From Tunturibacter empetritectus (GTDB taxonomy: Bacteria; Acidobacteriota; Terriglobia; Terriglobales; Acidobacteriaceae), in contig NZ_CP132932.1 of NCBI RefSeq assembly GCF_040358985.1, positions 2,046,001 through 2,110,000 on the forward strand: 64,000 bases of DNA, written 5' to 3'. The notes under the pieces are model-generated. The model did not search any database, was not told the origin of the DNA, and saw nothing but the letters and a program-made list of their open reading frames with translations. This document shows positions 1 to 10,790 of this stretch, piece after piece. Position 1 is the stretch's first letter; each line of letters starts with the position of its first letter. Position numbers and translations under genes: made by a program.

Positions 1-1
1 G

Positions 2-1555
2 GAGGCTATTCGCGTGGTGGCCACCAAATGCGGCATTCCTCTCCCCAAACGCGAGTTCAGCTCCCCCGAGGAGGCCCGCGAAGCCGGTATTCGCCGCCAG
101 CTTGTGGATATTCACGAGGCCGCGACGCAGTACTTTGAAGCAGCTCTCAAAGCTCCGGAAGCCGCACGTGCTCGCGAGTACTTGACTGGACGCGGCGTTA
201 CGGCTGAGACCATCGCAAAGTTCCGCATCGGCTTTGCCCCCGACGACTTCAACCACATGCGCAACGCTCTGAAGCCGCACTTCAGTGAAGAGGTGATGCA
301 AGCCAGTGGCCTGTTCAAGTCGAAGGAGCAGGCCGACGGTAGCCAGGGACAACTCTACGCGGGCTTCCGCAAACGAGTCATGTTCCCCATCGCCAACGAA
401 CAAGGCAAGACCATCGCCTTCACCGCGCGCGCCCTTGACGCCCAGGACGAAAAGGGCCGCGACATCGCAAAGTACGTGAACTCTCCAGAGACCGCGCTCT
501 ACAGCAAAGGCCAGGTCCTGTTCAACCTTGACAAAGCCAAGGCGGAGATCCGGAGCCTCGGCTTCGCGCTGCTCGTGGAAGGCCAGATGGACTGTATCTC
601 CGTCTACATGGCGGGCATCAAGGGCGTTCTTGCGACCTCCGGTACCGCCTTCACAGAAATGCAAATTCGTTTGCTCAGCCGATTTACCAAACGCGTCATT
701 GTTAACTTCGACCCTGACACGGCCGGTACCGCGGCCACGGAGAAGTCCATCGCGCTGCTCACCGAAGAAGACTTCGAGGTAAAGGTCGTCACCCTGGAAG
801 GAGGCCTCGATCCGGACCGCTACATTCGCGAACATGGCATCCAGCAGTACATGGCGGCCCTGCGCAGTGCGAAGCGCCACTCGGACTACCTGATCGACCG
901 AGCACGCGAACAGTTTCCCGGGCGAACCTCCGATGCCAAGGTGAAGGCTCTCAACTTCCTCCTTCCTCACATCCGCCGGATGCCGAATCGCATTCAGCGG
1001 GACGAGTTCGCCGCGGATGCTGCGCAAAAACTCTTTATCGACTCTGCGATTCTGCGCCAGGAGCTCAAACAGGCTGCAGCACAACGCGTCGAAAGCGTTC
1101 GCTCCCATGCCCACGACCCCGCAAGCGAGACCGAGCGAGTGCTTCTCCGCGCGCTCGTTCTTCCCGAAGGTGACCCGGCTCGTACTCTAGCCGCCGAACA
1201 GCTCACCCAACATCCTGAGTGGTACGAGAGTCTTCCGTCGGCTGCGTTACTGGAGTCTCTTGCCAACGCTCCAGTTCCCTCTAACCCTCTCGACGCTGCT
1301 CCTGATGAACCCAGCCGCATTCTTCTGGCTCGCACTCTTCAGGACACAGAAGACTCTGATAGCGCCCCCGCCAACGCGCAATCCATGACGGAGCGCGTAG
1401 AAAACACGCTCGAAACGCTCAAATATCGTCAGCTCGAACGCCATCAGCGCGAGCTCCGAAGTTTGATTGCCGAAGCCGACCGCCGAGGCGACCATGAAAT
1501 GCTGGCCAACCTGACTGCGGAGAAGATTCAGATAGACCGAAGGCTGAAAGAGTAG
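2..1555 (+). CDS. dnaG: DNA primase DnaG, 5' end outside the window
   Basis: Bacterial primase, which makes the RNA primers for chromosome replication at the DnaB helicase. The reading frame is open from base 2, so the N-terminal CHC2 zinc-binding domain and the start codon lie upstream of the window. The first visible residues (KCGIPLP) match the linker just before the catalytic core. The TOPRIM core is clear: the catalytic glutamate in LLVEGQMD (about base 578) and the metal-binding FDPDTAG motif (about base 707). The last 150 residues, rich in Glu, Arg and Leu, fit the DnaB-interacting helical domain. rpoD follows 2 kb downstream on the same strand, as in the classical primase/sigma operon, but a flippase gene lies between them. 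The identification is secure; only the missing 5' part is unknown. Confidence 0.96.
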   Translation, partial: EAIRVVATKCGIPLPKREFSSPEEAREAGIRRQLVDIHEAATQYFEAALKAPEAARAREYLTGRGVTAETIAKFRIGFAPDDFNHMRNALKPHFSEEVMQASGLFKSKEQADGSQGQLYAGFRKRVMFPIANEQGKTIAFTARALDAQDEKGRDIAKYVNSPETALYSKGQVLFNLDKAKAEIRSLGFALLVEGQMDCISVYMAGIKGVLATSGTAFTEMQIRLLSRFTKRVIVNFDPDTAGTAATEKSIALLTEEDFEVKVVTLEGGLDPDRYIREHGIQQYMAALRSAKRHSDYLIDRAREQFPGRTSDAKVKALNFLLPHIRRMPNRIQRDEFAADAAQKLFIDSAILRQELKQAAAQRVESVRSHAHDPASETERVLLRALVLPEGDPARTLAAEQLTQHPEWYESLPSAALLESLANAPVPSNPLDAAPDEPSRILLARTLQDTEDSDSAPANAQSMTERVENTLETLKYRQLERHQRELRSLIAEADRRGDHEMLANLTAEKIQIDRRLKE

Positions 1556-1656
1556 TAACTCATCTTCATCTCTTCATCATTTCTCAGGAACATCCTTCCG
1601 AGCAGCGGGTTAGAAGAAAGTAGACTTGTCCTGTATCTAGAAAACAAATCTCAATT

Positions 1657-3057
1657 ATGAGCATGGACGTCTCCACAAAGCGAAGGCTGATGCTCGGCTT
1701 CCTGACCAACTGGGTGGGGAAACTCTCCTCGACCGTAATTCAGTTCGTCCAGATCCCGGTCTTCCTCCACTTCTGGAGCGTCCCCCTCTATGGCGAATGG
1801 ATGATCGTCAACTCCATTCCTGCGTATCTCAGCTTCAGCAACGTCGGCTTCGGTTCAGTCGCAGGCAATGAGATGACGATGCTGATTGCCCGCGATGACC
1901 GAGCTGCTGCGCTGCGCGTCTTCCAGAGTTGTTGGTGGCTGATTGCCCTCATCTGCACTGCTACGATCGTTCTGCTTTCGGGAACCCTGTACTATCTACC
2001 GGCTTCTCGCCTGCTCAGGCTCACCACGCTGGGGGAGTCCGATACCAAATGGATCATCTTCTATCTTGGAGTCTCCGTGCTGCTTGGGCAGTTGGAGCAA
2101 CTGCTGCAATCTGCTTACCGCGCAGTTGGCCGTTATCCCTATGGCACCTTCCTCAAGAACATGTTTTCCCTGTTCGCTTTTGGCTGCATGATCGGAGCGG
2201 TCGCTCTAGGCGCGGGGGCACGTACGACGGCGTTTGTATTTGCCTCGGTCAACGTGGCTATCACCATATTTTTCTGCATTCTGGTGCACCGCGACATTCC
2301 CTGGATCGAGTATGGGTGGCAACATGCCAGCTTCGCCGAGATTCGCAAGCTTGCCCGCCCGGCCTTTGCTTATATGGCGTTCCCCCTGGGCAATGCCCTG
2401 AGCCTTCAAGGCAGCCTGCTTGCCGTCGGCTATGCTCTTGGGCCCACCGAGGTCGTCATCTTCAGCACGGCGCGCACCGTCTCGCGGGTTGCGCTTCAGA
2501 TGGTCCAAATGGTCAACACCACCTTCGAACCGGAGATGTCGATCGCCTTTGGGGCGGGAAACTACGAGTTAACCCGCACCCTGCTCCGCCGCGCCTGCCA
2601 GTTGGCTCTTCTCGTCGCGCTGGTCCTGGTTCTGGTTATGCTGAGCTTCGGCCCATGGTTCCTGGTTCATTGGACGGGTGGCCACGTGCCGCCCAGCCGA
2701 CCGCTCCTCAGCATTCTTCTCGCCGTCGTTGTCCTCTACGCGCTTTGGTCCACCAGCGGCACCCTGATGACTTCAACGAATCAGCATCAACGGCTGGCAA
2801 CCTACTACATCCTCGGCACCAGTGTCGCCTGCGTCCTGTGCTACCTGATGTCGCGAACCTACGGCCTCTATGGAGCAGCCGCCTCGCTTCTGATCTCCGA
2901 GATCGTAATGAATTTGTACGTCGTGCCTGCCTGCCTAAAGATCGCCCACGATACCCTGCCGGCTTTTTTGGCTAGTATGCTCCACTTTCCGTCGTTCTTG
3001 CGGCCCGCTTCGCTTCTGGCCCGGATCCGTCGCTCCAGACCTGGCTTCGAAAGCTAA
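1657..3057 (+). CDS. Polysaccharide/lipid-linked oligosaccharide flippase (Wzx/MATE-like)
   Basis: A 466-residue membrane protein with about twelve hydrophobic segments, each separated by short basic or polar loops, and a basic cytoplasmic tail (RIRRSRP). The N-terminal pattern (TNWVGKLSSTVIQFVQIPV) and the conserved PxFLHFWSxxLYGEW block are typical of the polysaccharide biosynthesis flippase (PST/Wzx) families, which move undecaprenyl-linked glycans across the inner membrane. The ATG at 1657 is the first start in frame; no strong Shine-Dalgarno is seen. Together with the two membrane glycosyltransferases at 5482 and 7403 it suggests a small glycan assembly set spread around rpoD. The substrate cannot be read from the sequence, and a more general MATE-fold exporter is possible. 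Confidence 0.8.
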   Translation: MSMDVSTKRRLMLGFLTNWVGKLSSTVIQFVQIPVFLHFWSVPLYGEWMIVNSIPAYLSFSNVGFGSVAGNEMTMLIARDDRAAALRVFQSCWWLIALICTATIVLLSGTLYYLPASRLLRLTTLGESDTKWIIFYLGVSVLLGQLEQLLQSAYRAVGRYPYGTFLKNMFSLFAFGCMIGAVALGAGARTTAFVFASVNVAITIFFCILVHRDIPWIEYGWQHASFAEIRKLARPAFAYMAFPLGNALSLQGSLLAVGYALGPTEVVIFSTARTVSRVALQMVQMVNTTFEPEMSIAFGAGNYELTRTLLRRACQLALLVALVLVLVMLSFGPWFLVHWTGGHVPPSRPLLSILLAVVVLYALWSTSGTLMTSTNQHQRLATYYILGTSVACVLCYLMSRTYGLYGAAASLLISEIVMNLYVVPACLKIAHDTLPAFLASMLHFPSFLRPASLLARIRRSRPGFES

Positions 3058-3573
3058 GATTACCTGCTAACCCCCTGATTCTTCATACATCACCACATAC
3101 ATCTGCAAAAAAAGACCACTTTTCAGAGCCCTACCCCCGGATATAAGAACAAACACGGCCAAGTTGTTATCTCCCGGACTGGGTTTCCCTCAGAATCATT
3201 CGCAGGCCAGACCATCTACCACCTGCGTTGCAGCCATTGCCACCATGACTACGGTTCTGCCGGCAAAGATATTCACCTGCGTCGCTGTCCAATTCATCAA
3301 AACGGCATGAAAGGCGAGTCACTTCGTGAGTCACCGCCGAATCTTTTTTCCTCCGAATGCGTCTAACCATTGTGGTATCCTGTGATTCGCTGGGGAAGTG
3401 TGCCTTCGAATGCCCAGACCCTCTTTAGGGTCACCGGGCTTGCCAACGCGGTCTAAACCGCAATCTGCTCCCTGCCCATTACGTTACAACCAAGGGATCA
3501 GTCCGCCTGAATACCACAAACGACACAAGCGGCATCCCAATTATCAGAATCTTTCGCAGGAGTGCGCACAGCC
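3058..3573 (+). other. Intergenic region and probable rpoD leader
   Basis: About 500 bases without a credible gene. The last 200 bases before rpoD hold two short perfect hairpins: 3417-3432 (6-bp stem, CTTT loop) and 3448-3461 (GCGGT/ACCGC stem, CTAA loop). They may be part of a structured 5' leader. A half-site resembling the GTCACTTCGTGAC repeat core occurs near 3315 but lacks its flanks. No convincing promoter could be fixed. Confidence 0.35.
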
Positions 3574-5283
<1,710 letters not shown>

Positions 5284-5312
5284 CTCCGACCATCACAATT
5301 TAAAAACAATAA

Positions 5313-5346
5313 GGGGCGACAGCGAAAGCTGCCGCCCTTTCCTTTG
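5313..5346 (+). terminator. Rho-independent terminator after rpoD
   Basis: A hairpin with arms 5314-5323 and 5328-5337 (GGGCG and CAGC segments paired, one A/C mismatch) and a GAAA tetraloop is followed by an interrupted T-rich run. It lies 30 bases after the rpoD stop and probably ends that transcript. Confidence 0.75.
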
Positions 5347-5365
5347 CAGCAAAACAAACGCCATC

Positions 5366-5448
5366 TCCCGACCGACGGGAGGTCCAACCGAAGGGGTACA
5401 CAAGTCACGAAGTGACCGCCCGCGCGCAGCGGGCTCGTCCGGCAGGAC
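5366..5448 (-). repeat. Dispersed intergenic inverted-repeat element, copy A (single arm)
   Basis: One arm of the repeat family described under copy B, here in reverse orientation. It carries the 13-bp hairpin core GTCACGAAGTGAC at 5404-5416 and the end hairpin GTCCGGCAGGAC at 5437-5448. The inner part matches the right half of copy D (CGGGAGGTCC near 5377). It fills the space between the rpoD terminator and the next gene. Confidence 0.85.
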
Positions 5449-5481
5449 AAAAGATTTATAAGTTCTCTCTCTACTTCTGCG

Positions 5482-7371
5482 ATGATAGGAAAGATCGATC
5501 AGCACCCCGGAGGACCTCCCCACCGCATGACACTCCCCACGCCGGAGCCTAACCGTCTCCACTACTGGCTGCGTCGTCTCTGGCCCATTTACTGCTTTCT
5601 TGCTGCCCTCGTTACCTTCGGCTACGCGCTCTACGACCCTTACCAGATCGACGGCGACGCGGTCTCCTACATGGATATTGGCGACCTCATCCGCGCACAT
5701 AACTGGCACGGCGTCGTCAATGGTTACTGGAACACGCTCTACCCTGCCGCGCTGGCACTGGGCCACACTCTCTTCCACGCTACTCGCTTCACCGAGCTTC
5801 ACGCCTACTACATGGTCAACTTCGGCATTTTTCTGCTGGAGATGCTGGCTATCGTTGCTTTCACCGACGCTCTCGTCCAACTACGCGATCTCCGCGAAGA
5901 CTCGGCCGCCACACTAAACGCTACATCCTTTCTTTCCGCATCTTTCGTTTTAGACCGCTACGCCCTCCGCTACCTCGGCGTCGCCCTTCTCATCATCTCC
6001 ACCCAGCGCGAACTCAGCATGGGCAAGGTTCGTCCCGACGCGCTCCTTCAGGCCTTTCTGCTTCTCGGCGTGGCCGCGCTCTTGAAACATCTCGCTACAA
6101 GCCAGCTACGGTACGCCGCACTGATGGGCGTCTTTCTGGGTTTTGCTTATCTCGCCAAGTCCTTCGCATTCCTCTTCACCTTGCTCTCCGTTCTCGCACT
6201 GATTCTTTTTCGCGCCCTGTGGCAGCGGCATTCTGCCAGCAAGATCGTAGCGGCAAGTCTTCTCACGTTGGTTTGCTTCTCGGTGATTGCGGGTCCATTT
6301 ATTGCGGCCCTCTCCAGGCAAAAGGGGCGCTTCGACTTCGGCGACTCCGGCACTCTCAACTACGCGTGGTTCATCAGCGGCACAGAGAAGATGCATCTCC
6401 AGCCGAATCAGACGTCGCTCTTCGGCGCATCCGAGGTTCACCTCAAACACCCTGAAAAACAGCTACTGCAATCGCCCGGCATCTTCAGTTATCGTCAGCT
6501 TCCTTACGGCACCTATCCCGACTGGTTTGACAACTCGTTCTGGAACGACCAGGTTAAGGCGCACATGAACCCACGCATCGAGATCGTCGTCGTCGGCCAA
6601 TGCATCGTGCGCATCATTCGGTACATCGCAAATCACCCCGAGGCATGGCTCCTCCTTGCACTTCTTCTGCTTATGGGAGGACGCTTGTCCAGAGACTGGC
6701 AACCGTCTTCCAACGCCTTCTGGGTCGCACCATTTCTTCTTGGCCTCGGGGTTCTCGGGATCTACGGTATGGTGAACATCGAGGACCGCTACATCACCAT
6801 CGGCCTTCTCGCGATTCTATTGCCTCTCTTTGCGGCACTCCGTCTTTCGACTGCCGTTCAAGCCTCTGCCACGCGCACAGCGGCCTCGGCAGCTGTTGTT
6901 CTGCTTGCGCTGTTGGCTGTCGGCGAATCGGCTCGTACGGTCGGAGAACTTCGTCGAGAGCTGCCCTCCGCCGGACTACCGGCAGGCTGGTACAGCCCGA
7001 GCATCTTTGGGGCTGCCCACGCACTCAACGACATGGGCGTAGGACCAGGCGATACGGTCGCGTGCATCGGAACCACTGCCTGTCTCTACGATCCTTATTG
7101 GGCGCGGCTGGCCGGTGTCCGCGTCCTCACAGAGATCTATGTGCCAACTACGCCACTCTACCCCTCTTATGCTGCGATGCCCAACCGCGACGAGGTCATT
7201 GACGTCGTGCGCCGCCAGGGCGACAAGGTTTTGATCGGCTACTTCACTCCTGGTCTCATGACCGGTACGAACCCCATCTCTGCGGGTTGGCATGAGCTGG
7301 ACAGTTCTCCTTTTTACGCGCTTCCTCTTAACCTTCCGGCGGCGGCCCCAGCGGAAAACCCTCACCCCTGA
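5482..7371 (+). CDS. Polytopic membrane protein, probable GT-C type glycosyltransferase
   Basis: A protein of about 615-629 residues with an N-terminal transmembrane segment, an acidic periplasmic loop after it (QIDGDAVSYMDIGDLI) and roughly ten more hydrophobic segments, ending in a soluble C-terminal domain of about 150 residues. An acidic first loop after TM1 is the catalytic signature of GT-C enzymes (ArnT/PMT, GT39 and GT83), which take sugar from a polyprenyl-phosphate donor. That donor type fits the next gene, a DPM1-like synthase. The start is uncertain: ATG 5482 has no Shine-Dalgarno, while ATG 5527 has GGAGG 13 bases upstream and removes 15 residues. The specific sugar or acceptor cannot be inferred. 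Confidence 0.65.
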   Translation: MIGKIDQHPGGPPHRMTLPTPEPNRLHYWLRRLWPIYCFLAALVTFGYALYDPYQIDGDAVSYMDIGDLIRAHNWHGVVNGYWNTLYPAALALGHTLFHATRFTELHAYYMVNFGIFLLEMLAIVAFTDALVQLRDLREDSAATLNATSFLSASFVLDRYALRYLGVALLIISTQRELSMGKVRPDALLQAFLLLGVAALLKHLATSQLRYAALMGVFLGFAYLAKSFAFLFTLLSVLALILFRALWQRHSASKIVAASLLTLVCFSVIAGPFIAALSRQKGRFDFGDSGTLNYAWFISGTEKMHLQPNQTSLFGASEVHLKHPEKQLLQSPGIFSYRQLPYGTYPDWFDNSFWNDQVKAHMNPRIEIVVVGQCIVRIIRYIANHPEAWLLLALLLLMGGRLSRDWQPSSNAFWVAPFLLGLGVLGIYGMVNIEDRYITIGLLAILLPLFAALRLSTAVQASATRTAASAAVVLLALLAVGESARTVGELRRELPSAGLPAGWYSPSIFGAAHALNDMGVGPGDTVACIGTTACLYDPYWARLAGVRVLTEIYVPTTPLYPSYAAMPNRDEVIDVVRRQGDKVLIGYFTPGLMTGTNPISAGWHELDSSPFYALPLNLPAAAPAENPHP

Positions 7372-7402
7372 CGCGGCTAGTCCCATATCATCACTTTGGT
7401 AC

Positions 7403-8563
7403 ATGCAAACCATGAGCGATCTGACCGTAACTATTCTTATGCCATGCTTGAACGAAGCAGAGACGCTAGCCTTCTGCGTTCGTCAGGCGGTTGCCGCTCT
7501 CCGCGATAACAATGTTGCTGGCGAGGTTGTCGTCGCCGACAACGGCAGCACTGACGGCTCACAACAGATCGCCACCGAGGAAGGTGCTCGTGTCGTCAAC
7601 GTGCCCACTCGCGGCTACGGGGCAGCGCTCATTGCCGGGATCGAGGCAGCCCGCGGCAAGTACATCCTGATGGCTGATGCCGATGCGAGCTACCACTTCG
7701 AACATCTTCCCCGCTTCCTGCCAAAGCTTGACGAAGGCTACGATCTCGTCATGGGAAACCGCTTCTCCGGCAGCATTGAGCCTGGAGCGATGCCGCCGCT
7801 TCACCGCTACCTCGGCAATCCGGTTCTCTCCTCCATTGGCCGCATCTTCTTCCGCATCCCGGTTCGCGACTTCCATTGCGGACTGCGTGCCTTCCGGCGC
7901 GATCCTATCCTCGCACTAAACCTTCGCACCACAGGAATGGAGTTCGCCTCGGAGATGGTGGTGAAGTCCTCTCTCGCCGGACTGCGCATGACGGAGGTTC
8001 CCACCACACTCTCTCCCGATGGGCGCAGCCGCCCCCCCCATCTGCGATCCTGGCGCGATGGCTGGCGTCATCTTCGTTTTCTTCTTCTCTTCAGCCCCAG
8101 GTGGCTCTTTTTGATTCCAGGCGTCGTCACCTTCTTTGTTGGCATCCTTCTTTCTCTGTGGCTCATCCCCGGCCCGCAGACTGTGGGGCGATGGACCTTC
8201 GACGTTGACACTCTCACCTATGCGTTGGGCCTTGTCCTTATCGGAGCGCACATCTCCGTCTTTGCAGTGAGCGCACGGGTCTTCGGCACGCAGGAGGGAT
8301 TTTTGCCGCCGAACCCAGAGTTTGAGCGCATTTTTAACTACATCAATCTCGAAGTCGGGTTGTTGTTCGGAGCAGCACTTCTTCTCGTTGGTCTGGGAAT
8401 CCTTGGCTATGCCATCCATATCTGGCACGGCGCGGGATTTGGGAACCTCTCGCCCCAGCGCATGCTGCGTCTTACTCTGCCGTCAGCAACCTGTTTTATG
8501 TTGGGGGTGGAAGCTATATTTGGCAGCTTTTTTCTCAGCCTGCTTGGGATGAACCGCCGGTAG
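7403..8563 (+). CDS. Family 2 glycosyltransferase, polyprenyl-phosphate sugar synthase-like
   Basis: A 386-residue protein with an N-terminal GT-A domain and C-terminal membrane segments. The domain begins VTILMPCLNEAETL, has a nucleotide-binding VVADNGSTDGS motif and the metal-binding ADADASY triad, followed by DLVMGNRFSG and the DFHCGLRAFRRD block typical of dolichol-phosphate glucose/mannose synthase-like proteins. About four transmembrane helices follow from near residue 230. It probably loads a sugar from a nucleotide donor onto a lipid phosphate on the cytoplasmic face, supplying the upstream GT-C-like enzyme 31 bases away. The start is ATG 7403 or 7412; a longer frame overlaps the upstream gene and is less likely. 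Confidence 0.85.
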   Translation: MQTMSDLTVTILMPCLNEAETLAFCVRQAVAALRDNNVAGEVVVADNGSTDGSQQIATEEGARVVNVPTRGYGAALIAGIEAARGKYILMADADASYHFEHLPRFLPKLDEGYDLVMGNRFSGSIEPGAMPPLHRYLGNPVLSSIGRIFFRIPVRDFHCGLRAFRRDPILALNLRTTGMEFASEMVVKSSLAGLRMTEVPTTLSPDGRSRPPHLRSWRDGWRHLRFLLLFSPRWLFLIPGVVTFFVGILLSLWLIPGPQTVGRWTFDVDTLTYALGLVLIGAHISVFAVSARVFGTQEGFLPPNPEFERIFNYINLEVGLLFGAALLLVGLGILGYAIHIWHGAGFGNLSPQRMLRLTLPSATCFMLGVEAIFGSFFLSLLGMNRR

Positions 8564-8807
8564 GGACAGAACTTATTTGCCTGCAGCGCGGACCGGAGCT
8601 TGGCTCCCCCAATGTGTCTCCGTACAACCATCGAGGGATATCTTGCAGATTTCTCGGGGGCCTACCGTACATTCGTGCGGAACTTCCGCCGAGGTCGTGG
8701 GTTTGTACGGAGAGTAAAGAGCGAATGGCCGATTGCGATTTCAGGCCGTTCAACAATTTTGAGCAGCGGCGGCCAAGGCGCCGTGAAGCCAACCAAAGGA
8801 TGTGTAT

Positions 8808-9764
8808 ATGAAATTGACGAATTTAGTCCGTAAGTTTGTGGTCGGCGCGGCTCTTGCGCTTTTGCCCGCAGCTTCTTTTGCAGGAGTGTTTATCTCGGTG
8901 GGCTTTGCACCGCCGGTGTTGCCGGTTTATACGCAGCCGATCTGCCCGGGCGATGGCTATCTTTGGAATCCCGGCTATTGGGCGTATGGCGATGAAGGCT
9001 ACTACTGGGTTCCGGGTGTGTGGGTTCGGCCTCCGCAGGTTGGACTTTTGTGGACGCCGGGCTACTGGGGATGGGGCGGTGGTGCTTACCTCTTCCACGC
9101 CGGTTATTGGGGGCCGCATGTGGGCTTCTATGGCGGGGTGAACTATGGCTTCGGTTATGGCGGCGTTGGTTTTGGCGGCGGCCGCTGGGTTGGCAACAGC
9201 TTTGCGTATAACACCTCGGTCGTCAATGTGAACCGGACGGTAATTCACAATACGTACGTCGACAATACGGTGATCAACCATACGACGGTCTACAACCGTA
9301 CGAGCTTCAATGGCGGGACCGGCGGGATACAGGCTCGTCCTTCGGCGCAGGAGGCTTCATTTGCGCGGGAGAACCATGTGGCGCCGACTGCGGAGCAACA
9401 AAGCCATGTGCAGATGGCCCATGCGGACCGCAGCAACTTCGCATCGGTCAATGGCGGTCATCCTCAGAATGCAGCTTTCTCCCGGCCCGGAGTGCGAGCG
9501 GCGAATCAGCAGCAGCGTATCGGGCAGGGTGTGCAGTCGGGTCAGCTTACGGCTCATGAGACTGGCAACCTGGAGCACAGGGACGCAAGCATCAATCACC
9601 AGGCAGCGGCTGACCGCGCGGCGAACGGCGGACATCTGACTGCGCAGGAACATCAGCAGATCAATCAGCGGCAGAACAACGTCAGCAGATCAATCAATAA
9701 CGACAAGCACAACGCAAACACGCAGGAACATCCACATGCTGAGGCGCGCGAAGGGCATCGGTAG
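8808..9764 (+). CDS. Secreted YXWGXW-repeat envelope protein
   Basis: A 318-residue protein with a clear signal peptide (KLTNLVRKFVVGAALALLPAASFAG). The first half is rich in Gly, Trp and Tyr with repeated PGYW, VPGVW and TPGYWGWG motifs, the YXWGXW pattern seen in many envelope proteins of Acidobacteria and Burkholderia. A run rich in Asn, Thr and Val follows, then a Gln/His/Asn-rich tail. Translation starts at ATG 8808, eight bases after AAAGGA; a GTG six bases earlier is less well placed. A strong terminator follows at 9785. The role is unknown; an extracytoplasmic structural or surface role is likely. Confidence 0.8.
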   Translation: MKLTNLVRKFVVGAALALLPAASFAGVFISVGFAPPVLPVYTQPICPGDGYLWNPGYWAYGDEGYYWVPGVWVRPPQVGLLWTPGYWGWGGGAYLFHAGYWGPHVGFYGGVNYGFGYGGVGFGGGRWVGNSFAYNTSVVNVNRTVIHNTYVDNTVINHTTVYNRTSFNGGTGGIQARPSAQEASFARENHVAPTAEQQSHVQMAHADRSNFASVNGGHPQNAAFSRPGVRAANQQQRIGQGVQSGQLTAHETGNLEHRDASINHQAAADRAANGGHLTAQEHQQINQRQNNVSRSINNDKHNANTQEHPHAEAREGHR

Positions 9765-9784
9765 GCGGTATTAGAGCGAAACGG

Positions 9785-9822
9785 GAGCGGCCGGTGTAGG
9801 TTTCGCCGGCCGCTCTTTTTTT
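9785..9822 (+). terminator. Strong rho-independent terminator
   Basis: A perfect 10-bp GC-rich stem (GAGCGGCCGG 9785-9794 with CCGGCCGCTC 9806-9815), an 11-base loop and seven T residues. It ends the YXWGXW gene just before the methyltransferase gene. Confidence 0.95.
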
Positions 9823-9838
9823 GCCTAGAATCTTAGGA

Positions 9839-10579
9839 ATGCTTACGGAACAGATGGACCGGGTGGTAGTGGTACTGGTGCGTGCGCGCAATCCGAACAA
9901 CATCGGCGCGGTGGCGAGGGCGATGCATGACTTTGGCTTTCGCCATCTGCGAGTTGTGAATGAGTATGCGGTGCCGTTTGAGACGGCGCGGTCGGCGGTG
10001 GATGCGTCGGAGGTCTTGGCTGGGGCTGAGGCGTATATCAGCGTTGCGGAGGCGGTAGCGGATTGCACTCTTGTGGTGGGGACGACGGCAGTGGGGGAGC
10101 GGGCGCTGCAGCATCCTTTGCATACCCTCGCTGACGCTGGAGAGAAGATCGGTTCAGCGGCGGCCGGTGGGGGACGGGTTGCGGTGCTATTTGGCTCGGA
10201 GAAGACCGGCCTTAGCAATGAGGAACTGAGCCACTGTCATTGGCTGCTGACGATTCCGATGGCGGATCAGATTGGGATTCGGCATCCTTCGATGAATCTT
10301 GGGCAGGCGGTAGCCGTTTGTCTGTATGAAATGGTGCGGAGGAAGGATTCGGTTGTTGCCGATGCTGTGGATGCGGCGGCTGGTGCTGGAGAGGTAGAGC
10401 GGCTGACGGCGCTGTTGGGCGATGTGCTGGAGGCGACGGGTTATACGAGACGGCATCTTGCGAACTCTGATGAGGCTCAGATCCGGCGGCTGGTGTTGCG
10501 GATGGATTTGACGGCGAGTGATGTGCCGGTGTGGATGGGGATTCTGCGGCAGGTGTTGTGGCGGGTGCGCGGGGGCTGA
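9839..10579 (+). CDS. trmJ: SPOUT RNA 2'-O-methyltransferase, TrmH group 1 (TrmJ-like)
   Basis: About 246 residues, the usual size of TrmJ, which methylates the ribose at tRNA position 32. The N-terminal motif 1 reads RARNPNNIGAVARAM. Motif 2 is VAVLFGSEKTGLSNEEL and motif 3 is HPSMNLGQAVAVCLYEM, the trefoil-knot S-adenosylmethionine site. The C-terminal helical extension (LLGDVLEATGYTRRH and a final LRQVLWR) is characteristic of the TrmJ subgroup rather than TrmL. The start is ATG 9839 or ATG 9854; an earlier TTG lies in the terminator T-run and is rejected. TrmJ is a better fit than other group-1 SPOUT enzymes, but the substrate is inferred. Confidence 0.8.
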   Translation: MLTEQMDRVVVVLVRARNPNNIGAVARAMHDFGFRHLRVVNEYAVPFETARSAVDASEVLAGAEAYISVAEAVADCTLVVGTTAVGERALQHPLHTLADAGEKIGSAAAGGGRVAVLFGSEKTGLSNEELSHCHWLLTIPMADQIGIRHPSMNLGQAVAVCLYEMVRRKDSVVADAVDAAAGAGEVERLTALLGDVLEATGYTRRHLANSDEAQIRRLVLRMDLTASDVPVWMGILRQVLWRVRGG

Positions 10580-10790
10580 GGGCGCGCAGGAGAGGTAATA
10601 GCAGTCAAAGGTTTTTTAAAAATTAAGCGCCCGCGACAACACGGCAGATTCCTAGGGATGGCAAATGGAACAACATCTGCAGTAAGCCGACGAGGGCCAC
10701 GATTCCATATATCACGTAGGCTTGGCGGACTGTAGACTAAGCGTCATTCGTAACAATTTTCGTGAGGGTATGCGTCCGGAGGCTTGAGGC

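Noticed and set aside
3312..3330. Half-site GTCACTTCGTGAG resembling the dispersed repeat core
   Set aside because: Differs at the last position, lacks the CTTGTATACC flank and the GTCCTGCCGGAC end; treated as chance similarity.
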